Of a stretch of DNA of 32,044 nt, positions 1 through 8,147 are shown piece after piece; within the stretch, counting starts at the first letter, position 1; every line of letters begins with the position of its first letter. The translations under genes were made by a program, and so were the position numbers. Origin of the DNA: Halobacteriales archaeon SW_9_67_24 (GTDB lineage Archaea > Halobacteriota > Halobacteria > Halobacteriales > Halococcaceae); assembly GCA_003022685.1 (NCBI GenBank), contig PXSV01000080.1, positions 1 to 32,044 on the forward strand. Reading direction: 5' to 3'. A model generated the notes under the pieces. It searched no databases. It was not told the DNA's origin and saw nothing but the letters and a program-made list of their open reading frames with translations.

Positions 1-229
1 CGTCGCCCTTCTTGTCCTGGCTGTCCGGCGTTCGGCCAGTCTCGGCGGAAGCGCTGTCGTACTGTCCGACTCCGTTGATCTTCGTGACGAGGGCGACGGT
101 GGCAGTGAACATTCCGACCAGCAGTAGGCCGAACGTGACGGCGCTCGGAAGCAGACCGAAAACACCCAGCAGTAAGCCGAAAAGCATGGCCGAAAGGAAG
201 AGCGCGAACACGGTCCGGGTTCGACTCAT
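1..229 (-). CDS. Small two-helix membrane protein, 3' partial at window edge
   Basis: An open frame on the minus strand starts with ATG at 229 (MSRTRTVFALFLSAM...) and runs off the left edge after 76 codons. The ORF track lists only its plus-strand shadow. Two hydrophobic stretches, about residues 7-27 and 30-48, are separated by a short turn with Pro-Ser, so this looks like a helical hairpin in the membrane. A polar, acidic tail follows (TGRTPDSQDKKGD). It lies 42 bases downstream of the glycosyltransferase-like gene on the same strand and could share its transcript. I do not recognise the family. Its true length is unknown because the stop lies outside the window. Confidence 0.6.
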   Translation of the reverse strand, partial: MSRTRTVFALFLSAMLFGLLLGVFGLLPSAVTFGLLLVGMFTATVALVTKINGVGQYDSASAETGRTPDSQDKKGD

Positions 230-271
230 GGCTCGACGTATCGGACGATAGCACATCAAACCCCGGCATCG

Positions 272-2563
272 TCACGTTCGCTGATCGCTATCGGGAACGA
301 ACGGCGAAAGCCCGGGGAGGCCGACCGATCGATCCGTCGTTCGGTCCGCGGTGCGGTTCGACGTCTCGATCGTCGCGTTCGCCGAGACGCCCGGAAGGTA
401 ATCGTCCGCGCTGGGCACGTAGGTTCCCTCGTGGCCGCAGTCGGTGGTGAGCCGACAGACCTCGGTTTCGGGTGGCCAGAGCAGTCGAGCGCGCCCGTCA
501 TCGACGCTCGTGACGATCTCGTAGCGGTAAGTCACCGTCGCCCCGCCAGGCTGGACGAACGTCACGACGAGCGCGAGTTCGTCCCCGATCGAGACGGTCG
601 TCGTCCCGTCGAACCCCCGTGACCCCGCGCCGAGGATCCGTGTGCCGTCGGGCGTGACCTGCCACTCGACGGCGAGCGTTCCGTTGAACTGGCCGCCGAC
701 GGTGCGTTGGACCGCCCCGCCGTCGGCGACCAGTCTCACCGAGGCAGTGTCGCTGCCGTTCGGCACCCCGACGGTCGTCGTGATTCGGTGGCTCGTGCCC
801 GAGCGCACCTGGAGGCGCTGGAGGTGGGGGACGATCCGACCAGTGGCCATCGCGTCGGGCTGCCACTCGCCACGATACGTGTAGCGATACGGCGTCCGGT
901 TCGCGAACGAGCCGAGGACCGCGAGGTTCCCGCCGCCGCGATCGAGCGCGTACACCCGATCGCCGGCGAACCCCGGTTGGTTGTAGAGCGACTGGAAGGG
1001 GTGGGCGAGCCAGTCGCCGTACGGCGTCGGCACGAACACGAGCGCGCGGTCGAACGCCCGGTTCTCGAAGGGATCGTACGCTCTCTCGTAGCGTTCGGTG
1101 TACGCCCGGTGTTCGTCGAGCGGCGGCCCGACGGCGTTCTGCTCCGCCACCGCCAGCACCGGGGCCGCGACGAGCAGGAGGGCGAGCACGACCGCGCGGA
1201 CGCCACGCGCCGACAGCCGGGTGCGTGCGATCGACGCGACCCCACGAAACAGCCAGAGCGCGCCCGCCGCGCCGAAGACCGACAGCGGCGCGAGGGCGTC
1301 GAAGTGATAATACGGGCCGAACCCGGCAATCAGCCCGTCGGTCGGATCGGATAGCGTCCCGAGAACGTTCAGGTTCCCCCAGAACGCGACGTTGCCGACC
1401 GCGACCGCGACGAGCACGCCGACCAGCAGCCATCGAACGTGGCGGTCGGGGAGTGTAGCGCGGCCGTCGGGGAGCGCGGGACGGTCGTCGGCGATCGATC
1501 GGTCGCTGTGCCCGGCGCTCGCGTCGCCCCGAACGCGATCACGAAGCCACCCGACCGCCGTGCGCCCGACCGTCGCCGCGATGCCGATCCCGGCCAGCGC
1601 GGTTCCAAGCGGGCCGAAGGCGGTCCATCGCGTGGCGAACTCATAGAGGACGTGTGCGTTCGCCCGGAGCGCGAGGGTCGGCGTGTAATCGACCACGCGG
1701 CCGAGAATGCGCCGCCGACCGAACCCGAGCCCGTCGAGCGGCGCGAACGCCGCGTAGGGAAAGCGGAGCGCGGCCCCGGTCACGACGTGGTTGTACGCGA
1801 GCGTGAGGGCGACGAACGCCAGCCCGGGAAGCGCGACGGCGGCGTACCGTGCGATCGCCGCACGGACATGAGTGTTCGAACCACCCCGCAGGGCGCGCGC
1901 GAGCGACCAGAGCGCGTGGCAGATGAACGGCGTGGCGAACACCACGGCGGTGTAGGGCCGCGCGAAGAACGCGATCCCGATAGCCGTCCCCGCGAGCGCG
2001 GCGTATCGCAGGCTCTGCCGGCGGTGCGCCCGGATGTAACAGACCACGAACCCGAGGTCGAACATCGCGGTCGGCGCGTAGGGAAGGAAGACCGACGAGG
2101 TGAACACGAACAGCGGCGAGGCGGCGAGGAAGACGACCGCGAGGGCCCCGGTTCGAGCGTCGAACGCCGCGCTGGCGAGCCACGCGAGAAGGCCGGCGTT
2201 GGCGACGGCGACGAGCGCGAGCGCAAGTCGGGGGACGTCGACCGCGACCCCGAGTGCGAAGACTGCAGCAGGAACGGGCGAGTATTTGGGGTAGAGTCGC
2301 GCGCCGTCGTGGACGAAGAACCACGGCCGGAACGCGGCCGGATGATCGGTCGTGAACCACAGCCGGCCGTCGAGCAGGAGGTGGGCCTGCTGGAGGTACA
2401 CCGCTTCGTCGTGGTTGGCCGAGTGATACGGGAAGAGATCGGTCGCGACGAGAAAGACAAGGACGCCAGCAAGCACCGAGAGGAGGGCGGCGAGAGCCGC
2501 CGGCGTCGTCCGGTCGGCGATCCCTCGGAGGCGACCCTCGTGGAGCGAATCGAGGGGGCTCAC
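272..2563 (-). CDS. GT39/PMT-like membrane glycosyltransferase
   Basis: This 763-residue integral membrane protein probably transfers a sugar from a lipid-linked donor at the outer face of the membrane. The N-terminal two thirds hold about a dozen hydrophobic helices. The first extracytoplasmic loop carries an acidic pair (NHDEAVYLQQ, residues about 50-60), the position and character expected for the catalytic acid of GT39/ArnT-type enzymes. The C-terminal quarter is a soluble, beta-rich, Asp-rich domain (from about residue 500), presumably extracellular. I chose GTG at 2563 over the longer 801-residue ORF because the extra 38 residues are Arg-rich shadow sequence, and because this GTG overlaps the stop of the upstream ABC gene in a GTGA arrangement, implying translational coupling. 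The acceptor is unknown. Archaeal surface protein glycosylation is a reasonable inference, but coupling to a metal transporter is unexplained. Confidence 0.72.
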   Translation of the reverse strand: MSPLDSLHEGRLRGIADRTTPAALAALLSVLAGVLVFLVATDLFPYHSANHDEAVYLQQAHLLLDGRLWFTTDHPAAFRPWFFVHDGARLYPKYSPVPAAVFALGVAVDVPRLALALVAVANAGLLAWLASAAFDARTGALAVVFLAASPLFVFTSSVFLPYAPTAMFDLGFVVCYIRAHRRQSLRYAALAGTAIGIAFFARPYTAVVFATPFICHALWSLARALRGGSNTHVRAAIARYAAVALPGLAFVALTLAYNHVVTGAALRFPYAAFAPLDGLGFGRRRILGRVVDYTPTLALRANAHVLYEFATRWTAFGPLGTALAGIGIAATVGRTAVGWLRDRVRGDASAGHSDRSIADDRPALPDGRATLPDRHVRWLLVGVLVAVAVGNVAFWGNLNVLGTLSDPTDGLIAGFGPYYHFDALAPLSVFGAAGALWLFRGVASIARTRLSARGVRAVVLALLLVAAPVLAVAEQNAVGPPLDEHRAYTERYERAYDPFENRAFDRALVFVPTPYGDWLAHPFQSLYNQPGFAGDRVYALDRGGGNLAVLGSFANRTPYRYTYRGEWQPDAMATGRIVPHLQRLQVRSGTSHRITTTVGVPNGSDTASVRLVADGGAVQRTVGGQFNGTLAVEWQVTPDGTRILGAGSRGFDGTTTVSIGDELALVVTFVQPGGATVTYRYEIVTSVDDGRARLLWPPETEVCRLTTDCGHEGTYVPSADDYLPGVSANATIETSNRTADRTTDRSVGLPGLSPFVPDSDQRT

Positions 2564-3745
2564 TCGTGGTCGGCAAGGTCGTCGGCGCGCGGGAACCACG
2601 CGAGATCGTGGTCGGCGGTCAGGTCGACGGTGACGAACGTGTCGAGATCGATCCGCGCGGCGTGGTTGTGCATGCACTCGACCACGCCACCGTCGTCGAG
2701 CTCCACCCGGTAGAGAACTGTGGGCCCGAGATACCGCCGGTAGACAACGCGGCCGTCGGCGCTCGCCTCGGGCGCGGGCTGGGCGAACACGTCGTCCGGG
2801 CGAACCAAAATGTCGATCTCGGTGCCGTCGTACGCCGCGGTCAGCCCGTGGATGCGCTCGCGCGCGAGGCGGCCGAGCGGCGTTTCGACCGCATCGCCCG
2901 TCACCGACCCAGCGAGAAAGCTCGCGTGGCCCAGAAAGCCGCGACGAACCGCGATTCGGGCTGCTGGAACACTCGCTCGGGCGTACCGACCTGCTCGATC
3001 GACCCCTCGCTCATTACCGCGACCCGATCCGAGATCGAGAACGCCTCCTCCTGGTCGTGGGTCACCGAGACCGCGGTGACGCCCGCCTCGTGGATGATCC
3101 GGCGGGCCTCCTCGCGCATCTCGACCCGGAGATCGACATCGAGGTTCGAGAAGGGTTCGTCGAGCAGCAAAATGGAGGGCTCGGGCGCGAGCGAGCGCGC
3201 GAGCGCGACCCGCTGGCGCTGGCCGCCGGAGAGCTGGTCGGGCTTTTTGTCGCGGTGTCCTTCGAGACCGACGAGTCCGAGCATCTCATCGATGCGGTCC
3301 GGGTCTCCGTCGTCGAGACCGAACCCGACGTTCTCCCCGACGGTCATGTGCGGAAAGAGTGCGAACTCCTGGAAGACGAGTCCGACGTCGCGGTCCTCGG
3401 GTTCGACGACGTTTCCGTCGCCGGCGACCGACTCGCCCGCTATGCGTACCTCTCGCCGTCGAGCACCGACAGCGAGAGATGGTCGAGAACGGTCTCGCTC
3501 CCGTACTGCTTCGCGAGCCCGTCGAGTTCGAGCACCGTCTCGGGCGCGGCGGCCGGCTCGGTGGTGGTCGGTGCGCCGGCGGTGGCGTTGGTGTGCCCGT
3601 CGGCTCCGGACTCGTTCGATGTGGGTTCTCTGGATTCCCATTCGCCGGAGCGAGGGCTGTCGGTCGGGTCCGCTCGTTCCGCCGATCCGACGCTATCGGT
3701 CGTCCGGGGCGAGCGCGATCGGTCGGTGAGGTCGCTATCTCCCAT
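2560..3745 (-). pseudogene. Iron-type ABC transporter ATPase, broken by an internal deletion and a frameshift
   Basis: Three ORF-track pieces are one gene. The N-terminal piece (ATG 3745, 11-base overlap with the permease) has a long acidic, Thr/Ala-rich leader and then the start of an ABC domain (VLELDGLAKQYGSETVL...SVLDGE). The sequence then jumps directly to VRIAGESVAGDG in another frame at about 3450, so the stretch that should hold the Walker A loop (GxSGxGKT) and neighbouring helix, roughly 25-28 codons, is absent. The middle piece keeps the Q-loop region (VGLVFQEF), signature LSGGQRQRVALARS, Walker B ILLLDEPFSNLD and H-loop THDQEEAF. A second break, a missing base at about 2934-2940, moves the frame into the C-terminal TOBE-like regulatory piece. 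Without Walker A the product could not hydrolyse ATP. It would have energised the adjacent permease. Sequencing or assembly error is a real alternative. Confidence 0.8.
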
Positions 3746-5342
3746 CGTATCCCTCCTGTGAGAGCAGCACGAGCATCGAGAGCCCGGAGACGAGCACGAG
3801 GACGAGCGCGGGTACAGCCGCCTGGCCGAAGTATCCGGCGCTTTCGGCCTGCCAGACTCTGGTCACCAAGGTCTCGAATCCGGTCGGGCGGAGCAGCAGC
3901 GTCGCCGGCAGCTCCTTCATCGTGGTCAGAAAGACCAGCGCCGCGCCCGCGAGCAGGCCGGGCGCGATCAGCGGGAGTGTCACCCGACGGAACGACTTCA
4001 GGGGGCCGTCGCCGAGCGTGCGCGCCGCGCCGGGGAGCCGGTCGTCGACCCGGCCGAACGCGGCTCGAGTCGAGCCGATCGCTTGGGGAAGAAAGCGGAC
4101 GACGTAGGCGAACACCAACAGCGGAAGGGTCTGGTAGACGGCGGGGAGATATCGTGAACCGAAGAAGACGAGCGCGAGCCCGAGCACGACGCCAGGCATC
4201 GCGTAGCCGACGTAGGTCGCGCGCTCGAACAGGGCGGCGACCCGCGATCGGTGAAACGCCGCGAGGTACGCGATCGGGAGACAGCACGCCGCCGCGACCG
4301 CTGCCGTCGCACCCGCGGCCACGACCGAGTTGATCACGGTGTCGAGTTCGAGCGCCCCCGCACCCGCCTCGCTTCTGACCAACCAGCCCACGAGCACGCC
4401 GATCGGGACCGCGAGCCCAAGCAGGCTGACGCCGGCGGGAAGTGCGAGCGCGGGCCAGCGCCACCGGCCGAGCCGCACGGTCGAGGTGCGCCGCGACCCA
4501 CCACCGGAGGCCGACCGGGACCGGACCCGGGATTCGAGCGCGAGGATCACCAGCGTGATCGCCACCAACTGAAGCGAGAGCACGGCGGCGAGGTCGCGCC
4601 CGAACGCGTTGAGCTCGACGTAGATCACCCGCGTCAGGACGTCGACGCCCATGATCGACGGCGTCCCGAAATCCGAGAGTGCGTAGAGCGCGACCAGCAG
4701 CGCGCCCGCGGCGATCGCGGGTCCGATCTGCGGAAGCGTCACCCGGCGGAACGCCTTCCAGCGCGAATCGCCGAGGGTGCGGGCGGCGTCCACCAATCGA
4801 GTATCCATCGTCTTCAGCGCCGCCCGCGTCGCGATGAACACGTACGGATAGGTGTACAGCGTGAGCACGAACACGACGCCGAGGAAGCCCTCGACCGCGG
4901 GCAGCCACCCGATCCCGAACGTCCGTGCGAGAATGCCGTTCGCGCCGAACGCCGAGACGAACGCGAACGCGCCGATGTAGCTCGGGATCACGAGCGGCAA
5001 CGAGATCGCGACGGTCCAGAACCGGCGGAACGGGAGGTCGGTCCGGGTAGTGAGGAAGGCGAGCGGCACGGCGAGGCCGATCGAGAGTCCCGTGACCGCG
5101 ACGACCATCGCCGCGCTGTTGAGGAGGACCTCGATCGTCCCTGGCCGCGTCAGGAGGGCGAGCGCGTCAGGGCCGACGTCGACGACGGCGAGGAGCACCC
5201 AGAGCAGCGGCGTGAGGACGGCGGCCGCGATCGCCCCCGCGAGCACGACGAGTTCGAGCGGGCCGCGGTCGTCGCTGTCGCTCGTGGTGTCGTCGCTCGT
5301 CGACGGTCGGTCGCTTCGCGATACTTCCGTGTTCGTGGCCAT
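3735..5342 (-). CDS. Fe3+/thiamine-type ABC transporter permease (fused two-domain)
   Basis: This 535-residue polytopic permease belongs to the AfuB/FbpB/ThiP class, in which two binding-protein-dependent transport domains are fused in one chain. About twelve hydrophobic helices are visible. Each half contains an EAA-like cytoplasmic loop: AARTLGDSRWKAFRRVTLPQIGPAI in the first half and the matching AARTLGDGPLKSFRRVTLPLIAPGL in the second, the sites that dock the ATPase. The start ATG at 5342 lies one base after the stop of the binding-protein gene, and the stop overlaps the ATPase start, so the three genes form one operon. The substrate is probably ferric iron or an iron chelate, judged from the binding protein class and the metal-regulator-like box upstream of the operon. 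The N-terminal about 30 residues are Ser/Asp-rich and hydrophilic. Confidence 0.88.
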   Translation of the reverse strand: MATNTEVSRSDRPSTSDDTTSDSDDRGPLELVVLAGAIAAAVLTPLLWVLLAVVDVGPDALALLTRPGTIEVLLNSAAMVVAVTGLSIGLAVPLAFLTTRTDLPFRRFWTVAISLPLVIPSYIGAFAFVSAFGANGILARTFGIGWLPAVEGFLGVVFVLTLYTYPYVFIATRAALKTMDTRLVDAARTLGDSRWKAFRRVTLPQIGPAIAAGALLVALYALSDFGTPSIMGVDVLTRVIYVELNAFGRDLAAVLSLQLVAITLVILALESRVRSRSASGGGSRRTSTVRLGRWRWPALALPAGVSLLGLAVPIGVLVGWLVRSEAGAGALELDTVINSVVAAGATAAVAAACCLPIAYLAAFHRSRVAALFERATYVGYAMPGVVLGLALVFFGSRYLPAVYQTLPLLVFAYVVRFLPQAIGSTRAAFGRVDDRLPGAARTLGDGPLKSFRRVTLPLIAPGLLAGAALVFLTTMKELPATLLLRPTGFETLVTRVWQAESAGYFGQAAVPALVLVLVSGLSMLVLLSQEGYDGR

Positions 5343-5343
5343 C

Positions 5344-6636
5344 TCAGACGTCGAGTCCCACCTCGCGCATCAGTTCGATCGTCGGTTCGAGGTTCGATAG
5401 CTGGGTGAGGTCGAGATCCCCGGGCGGGTTCAGGTCGTCGATCCGCGGGAGTGCGCCGATCGGCGCGACCGCCGGCACGAGGGGATACTCCTTCGTGGTG
5501 CGCGCGAAGTAGTCCTGGGCCTCCGACGAGAGGAGGTGCCGGACGAAGTTCGCGGCGAGTTCGGCGTTCCCCGCCGTGTCGAGGACGGTCGCACCGGCGA
5601 CGTTGAAGACCGAGCCGGCGTCGTTCTGGGTGAACGCGGTCGACAGCGGCGCGTCGGTCCGGGCGGCGAGAACGCGCTGGATGTAGTAGTGGTTGGTGAA
5701 CCCGGCCTCGATCTCGCCGTCGGCGACCGCTTGGGCGATCAGGAACTCGTCGGAGTACGACTCGATGCCCAGATCCTGCATCCCCTGAAGCCACTGTTTT
5801 GCCTGCTCCTCGCCATTGAGAACGCGCATCGCGGTGACGAACGCCTGGAACGAGCCGTACGTCGGGGCCCACCCCATCACGCCCTCGAACTTCGATTGTT
5901 CCGGGAACGCGAAGATGTCCGTCGGGATGTCGCTGCTGTCGAACGCGTTGGTGTTGTAGGGAATCGAGCGCGCGCGCCCCGAGATCCCGGTCCAGTTGCC
6001 CTCGGGATCGCGGAACTGCTGTGGAACCTTCGAAAGGACGTTTTGGGGCAGTTCCTGGGTCCGGCCCTCCTCGGTGAGCAGGCCGAGCGAGCCGGCGTTG
6101 ACCGAGAAGAAGACGTCGGCGGGGCTGCTCTGTCCTTCGGTCAGGACCTGGTTCGCGAGCTCGGTCGATCCCTGATACCGCATTTCGAGGGTGAAGTCCG
6201 GATAGAGGTCCCGGATGTACTCCATGAGTTCGCCGACGAGCGCCTCGCCCCGGCCCGAGTAGATCTGGAGGGTGCCGCTCAGCGCCGGCATTGCGGCCAT
6301 CGAGGTGCCGCCGAGCGCCGCGGGGTCGCGCGACCCGGAGCCGACGAACTCCGCGCTGCCGTTGCCGTCGCTCGCGTTCGCCGTGGTGGCGTCCGCCGTG
6401 CCGTTCGTTCCGTTGCCGCTCGTGGTTGCCGCCGGTGTCGACCCGTCCGTCGTACTGGTCGTGTTGTCGTCACTCCCGTCTTCGGTGTCGCCCCCGCCGC
6501 CCTGGCAGCCCGCAAGCGCTGCGACGCCCGCGATGGGGACAGTTCGCAGAAAGCGCCGGCGAGCGACGCTCGCCGAACGGTTCCCTCGGTCGCTGTCCTC
6601 CGCCTCGGCCGAATCGCCCGTGTTCCGTTGCGTCAT
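5344..6636 (-). CDS. ABC transporter substrate-binding lipoprotein, Fe3+ type
   Basis: This 430-residue exported binding protein captures the substrate outside the cell and delivers it to the permease encoded one base downstream. The N-terminus has a twin-arginine signal (ARRRFLRT, residues about 26-32), a hydrophobic stretch and a lipobox LAGC with Cys44, followed by a Gly/Asp/Thr-rich linker that tethers the protein to the membrane. The mature domain (from about residue 115, LQIYSGRGEALVGELM) matches the periplasmic-binding fold of AfuA/FbpA-type ferric proteins, including late motifs such as FTNHYYIQRV and YPLVPAV. The start at 6636 is preceded by an 18-bp inverted repeat that overlaps the predicted TATA region, which suggests repression by a metal-sensing regulator. 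Ferric iron is the likely substrate by family; the sequence alone does not prove it. Confidence 0.88.
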   Translation of the reverse strand: MTQRNTGDSAEAEDSDRGNRSASVARRRFLRTVPIAGVAALAGCQGGGGDTEDGSDDNTTSTTDGSTPAATTSGNGTNGTADATTANASDGNGSAEFVGSGSRDPAALGGTSMAAMPALSGTLQIYSGRGEALVGELMEYIRDLYPDFTLEMRYQGSTELANQVLTEGQSSPADVFFSVNAGSLGLLTEEGRTQELPQNVLSKVPQQFRDPEGNWTGISGRARSIPYNTNAFDSSDIPTDIFAFPEQSKFEGVMGWAPTYGSFQAFVTAMRVLNGEEQAKQWLQGMQDLGIESYSDEFLIAQAVADGEIEAGFTNHYYIQRVLAARTDAPLSTAFTQNDAGSVFNVAGATVLDTAGNAELAANFVRHLLSSEAQDYFARTTKEYPLVPAVAPIGALPRIDDLNPPGDLDLTQLSNLEPTIELMREVGLDV

Positions 6637-6648
6637 TGTCCCACCATA

Positions 6649-6666
6649 TTTTAGGCAGCCCTAAAA
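6649..6666. promoter_or_regulatory. DtxR/Idr-like metal box upstream of the ABC importer
   Basis: TTTTAGGCAGCCCTAAAA is a perfect inverted repeat with 7-base arms and a 4-base spacer. Its core TTAGG-N4-CCTAA is the pattern of DtxR-family operators. It lies 13-30 bases upstream of the ATG at 6636, overlapping the position expected for the TATA box (read TTTTAGGG on the minus strand), so bound repressor would block the basal factors. The same core occurs at 7878 and 21547. Confidence 0.72.
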
Positions 6667-6693
6667 GACCTGTCGTTCCGCGGTCGTCGTGGG

Positions 6694-7860
6694 TCAGTCA
6701 TCGGCGCGCGCGGCGGCCGGGGTCGCGACGTCGTCCGACCCGAGCGCCGCGAGGCAGTCGAGCCAGTCGTGCATGTGCTCGCCGACGTACGTGAGAAAGT
6801 CGCCGTTCTCGTAGTCGTCCCACTCGCCCGCGACGAGCGCGTCGGCCATCGCGGCGTACGCCTCGGCGTAGCCCTCGGCACCTTCGGCGGCGTCGTCGAC
6901 GATCGTCCAGAGGTGTTCGTTGGCTTCGAGCGCCGGGAGTTCCGAACGGAGGTCGTCGAACGTCGAGCGCGGGGCCTTGTGGTGTTCGCACAGCGGCCCT
7001 CCATTAATGATCTGCGTGCCGAGCACGTCGCAGGCGCGCTTCAAGAACACGCCGCTCCAGATGTCGTCGAACCGGCCCACGTCCCACGGGTTGTCGTCCA
7101 TCGGGAGCTGGTAGAACGCGGGCACGACCTCGCGCCGGAAGGCGAGGTTCATCGAGCACACGGTCAGAAACTGGCCCTCGCCCGCGACGAAGTCCTCGCC
7201 GTAGTCCGCGCGCGACAGGCGGGTTTCGGACTGTCCTCGGAGATCGCCGTCGGCGAGGATGCGTGCCGCGTCGAGGTCGGGGACGTGCGTCCAGAGGCCT
7301 TGGGAAGCAACCACGTTGTCGACGTGTGTCTCGTCGGTCTCGATCGTCTCGTCCATCGCGGAGTAGGGATACCCCCGGGGGTAGAGACCGTGCTCGTCGG
7401 CGTTCTGATGCAGGACGTTCACCCACTGCTCGTCCGAGCGGACCGATTCGATCCCGCCCTCGTACGCGAGGTTCGCGAGGTGAGTACCGAAGAAGTCGTC
7501 TTCGGGGTCGGGTCGGGTGTCGTCGTCGATGAAGACCCCGTACTCGAACTCGTTGGCCCAGAGGTAGAGCAGCCCGAAACTGGTCTCGGCGTGACTCGCC
7601 GCCGGCACCAGGTGCGAGAACTCCGCGATCCCCTGCTCGGCGTACCACTCCTCGCGGGCGGTCCCGTCGAAGATTTCTCCCGTGAGATCGAGGTCGTCGA
7701 GCATCGACGCCATCGCGTCGGTTGCACAGAAGTCCTCGGTGACGAGCACGGCGTGGAGTCGGTCGATGTCGAACCCGTGTTCGTGGGCGTTCTCGACGTA
7801 CGAGCGCAGACACTCGTACTCGCGGATCGTCGGCACGATAACGCAGATGTCGGCGGTCAT
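6694..7860 (-). CDS. GT75/RGP-like glycosyltransferase (alpha-1,4-glucan-protein synthase-type)
   Basis: This 388-residue protein is of the reversibly glycosylated polypeptide (GT75) type, a family that includes UDP-arabinopyranose mutases and self-glycosylating proteins. Many haloarchaeal members are annotated as alpha-1,4-glucan-protein synthase. The N-terminus shows a GT-A-like nucleotide-binding start (ADICVIVPTIREYECL). An acidic metal/nucleotide motif, FIDDDTRPDPEDD, appears near residue 130, with a conserved-looking core around NLAFRREVVPAFYQLPM and GRFDDIWSGVFLKR. No signal peptide or membrane helix is present, so it acts in the cytoplasm. It is preceded by an inverted repeat of the same type as that before the ABC importer, suggesting metal-dependent expression. 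The link between this family and iron is not explained by known biology. The ATG at 7860 is the first in the frame. Confidence 0.72.
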   Translation of the reverse strand: MTADICVIVPTIREYECLRSYVENAHEHGFDIDRLHAVLVTEDFCATDAMASMLDDLDLTGEIFDGTAREEWYAEQGIAEFSHLVPAASHAETSFGLLYLWANEFEYGVFIDDDTRPDPEDDFFGTHLANLAYEGGIESVRSDEQWVNVLHQNADEHGLYPRGYPYSAMDETIETDETHVDNVVASQGLWTHVPDLDAARILADGDLRGQSETRLSRADYGEDFVAGEGQFLTVCSMNLAFRREVVPAFYQLPMDDNPWDVGRFDDIWSGVFLKRACDVLGTQIINGGPLCEHHKAPRSTFDDLRSELPALEANEHLWTIVDDAAEGAEGYAEAYAAMADALVAGEWDDYENGDFLTYVGEHMHDWLDCLAALGSDDVATPAAARADD

Positions 7861-7877
7861 TGCGGTACGCCCGTGTT

Positions 7878-7893
7878 TTTAGGACGGCCTAAA
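7878..7893. promoter_or_regulatory. DtxR/Idr-like metal box upstream of the GT75-like gene
   Basis: TTTAGGACGGCCTAAA is a perfect inverted repeat with 6-base arms and a 4-base spacer, 17 bases upstream of the ATG at 7860. It shares the core TTAGG-N4-CCTAA with the boxes at 6649 and 21547. It overlaps the TATA-like sequence read on the minus strand (CTTTAGG), consistent with repression. Confidence 0.7.
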
Positions 7894-7938
7894 GAAACTG
7901 TCGTTGTGGGATCGAATGGCCGCCCGCTCGAACCGTTC

Positions 7939-8018
7939 ATAGGGTCGGTTGGAAGTCCGTCCGGGATCGACCGCAGGCGCGTGCGGTCGCACCGGTAACC
8001 GCTTCCAACCGACCCTAT
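7939..8018. repeat. 80-bp nested inverted repeat (long hairpin)
   Basis: ATAGGGTCGGTTGGAAG at 7939-7955 is matched by its exact reverse complement at 8002-8018. Inside are a CCGG/CCGG pairing (7961-7964 with 7992-7995) and a second perfect 8-bp stem, CGACCGCA at 7968-7975 with TGCGGTCG at 7982-7989, closed by a 6-base loop. The element sits in the 287-base gap between the cohesin-like gene and the GT75-like gene. No gene, tRNA or known RNA family fits. It could be a structured RNA, a processing or termination element, or a small mobile-element remnant. I see no clear target-site duplication. Confidence 0.75.
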
Positions 8019-8147
8019 CAGTCGTCTATGGCCGAGCAAGGGCGTTCCGTATCGGGAAACGGCGCAGTCCGACGGCACCCCCAAGGGCTACCACAGGAAC
8101 AGTCTCACTGGACCGGTTCGTGACCGGCAGTCGTTTCGTCGTCGGCG

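Noticed and set aside
1439-2713. 424-codon plus-strand ORF opposite the GT39-like gene
   Set aside because: High-GC antisense frame rich in Arg, Glu and Gly with no hydrophobic pattern or motif; the opposite strand encodes a coherent membrane protein.
7941-8016. tRNA-like gene within the hairpin
   Set aside because: The length is tRNA-like, but the fold is one long nested stem without D, anticodon and T arms, and there is no TTCRA loop.
7857-8084. 75-codon minus-strand ORF spanning the hairpin and metal box
   Set aside because: It covers the 80-bp inverted repeat and the operator, has no domain, and the region is better explained as regulatory or structured DNA.
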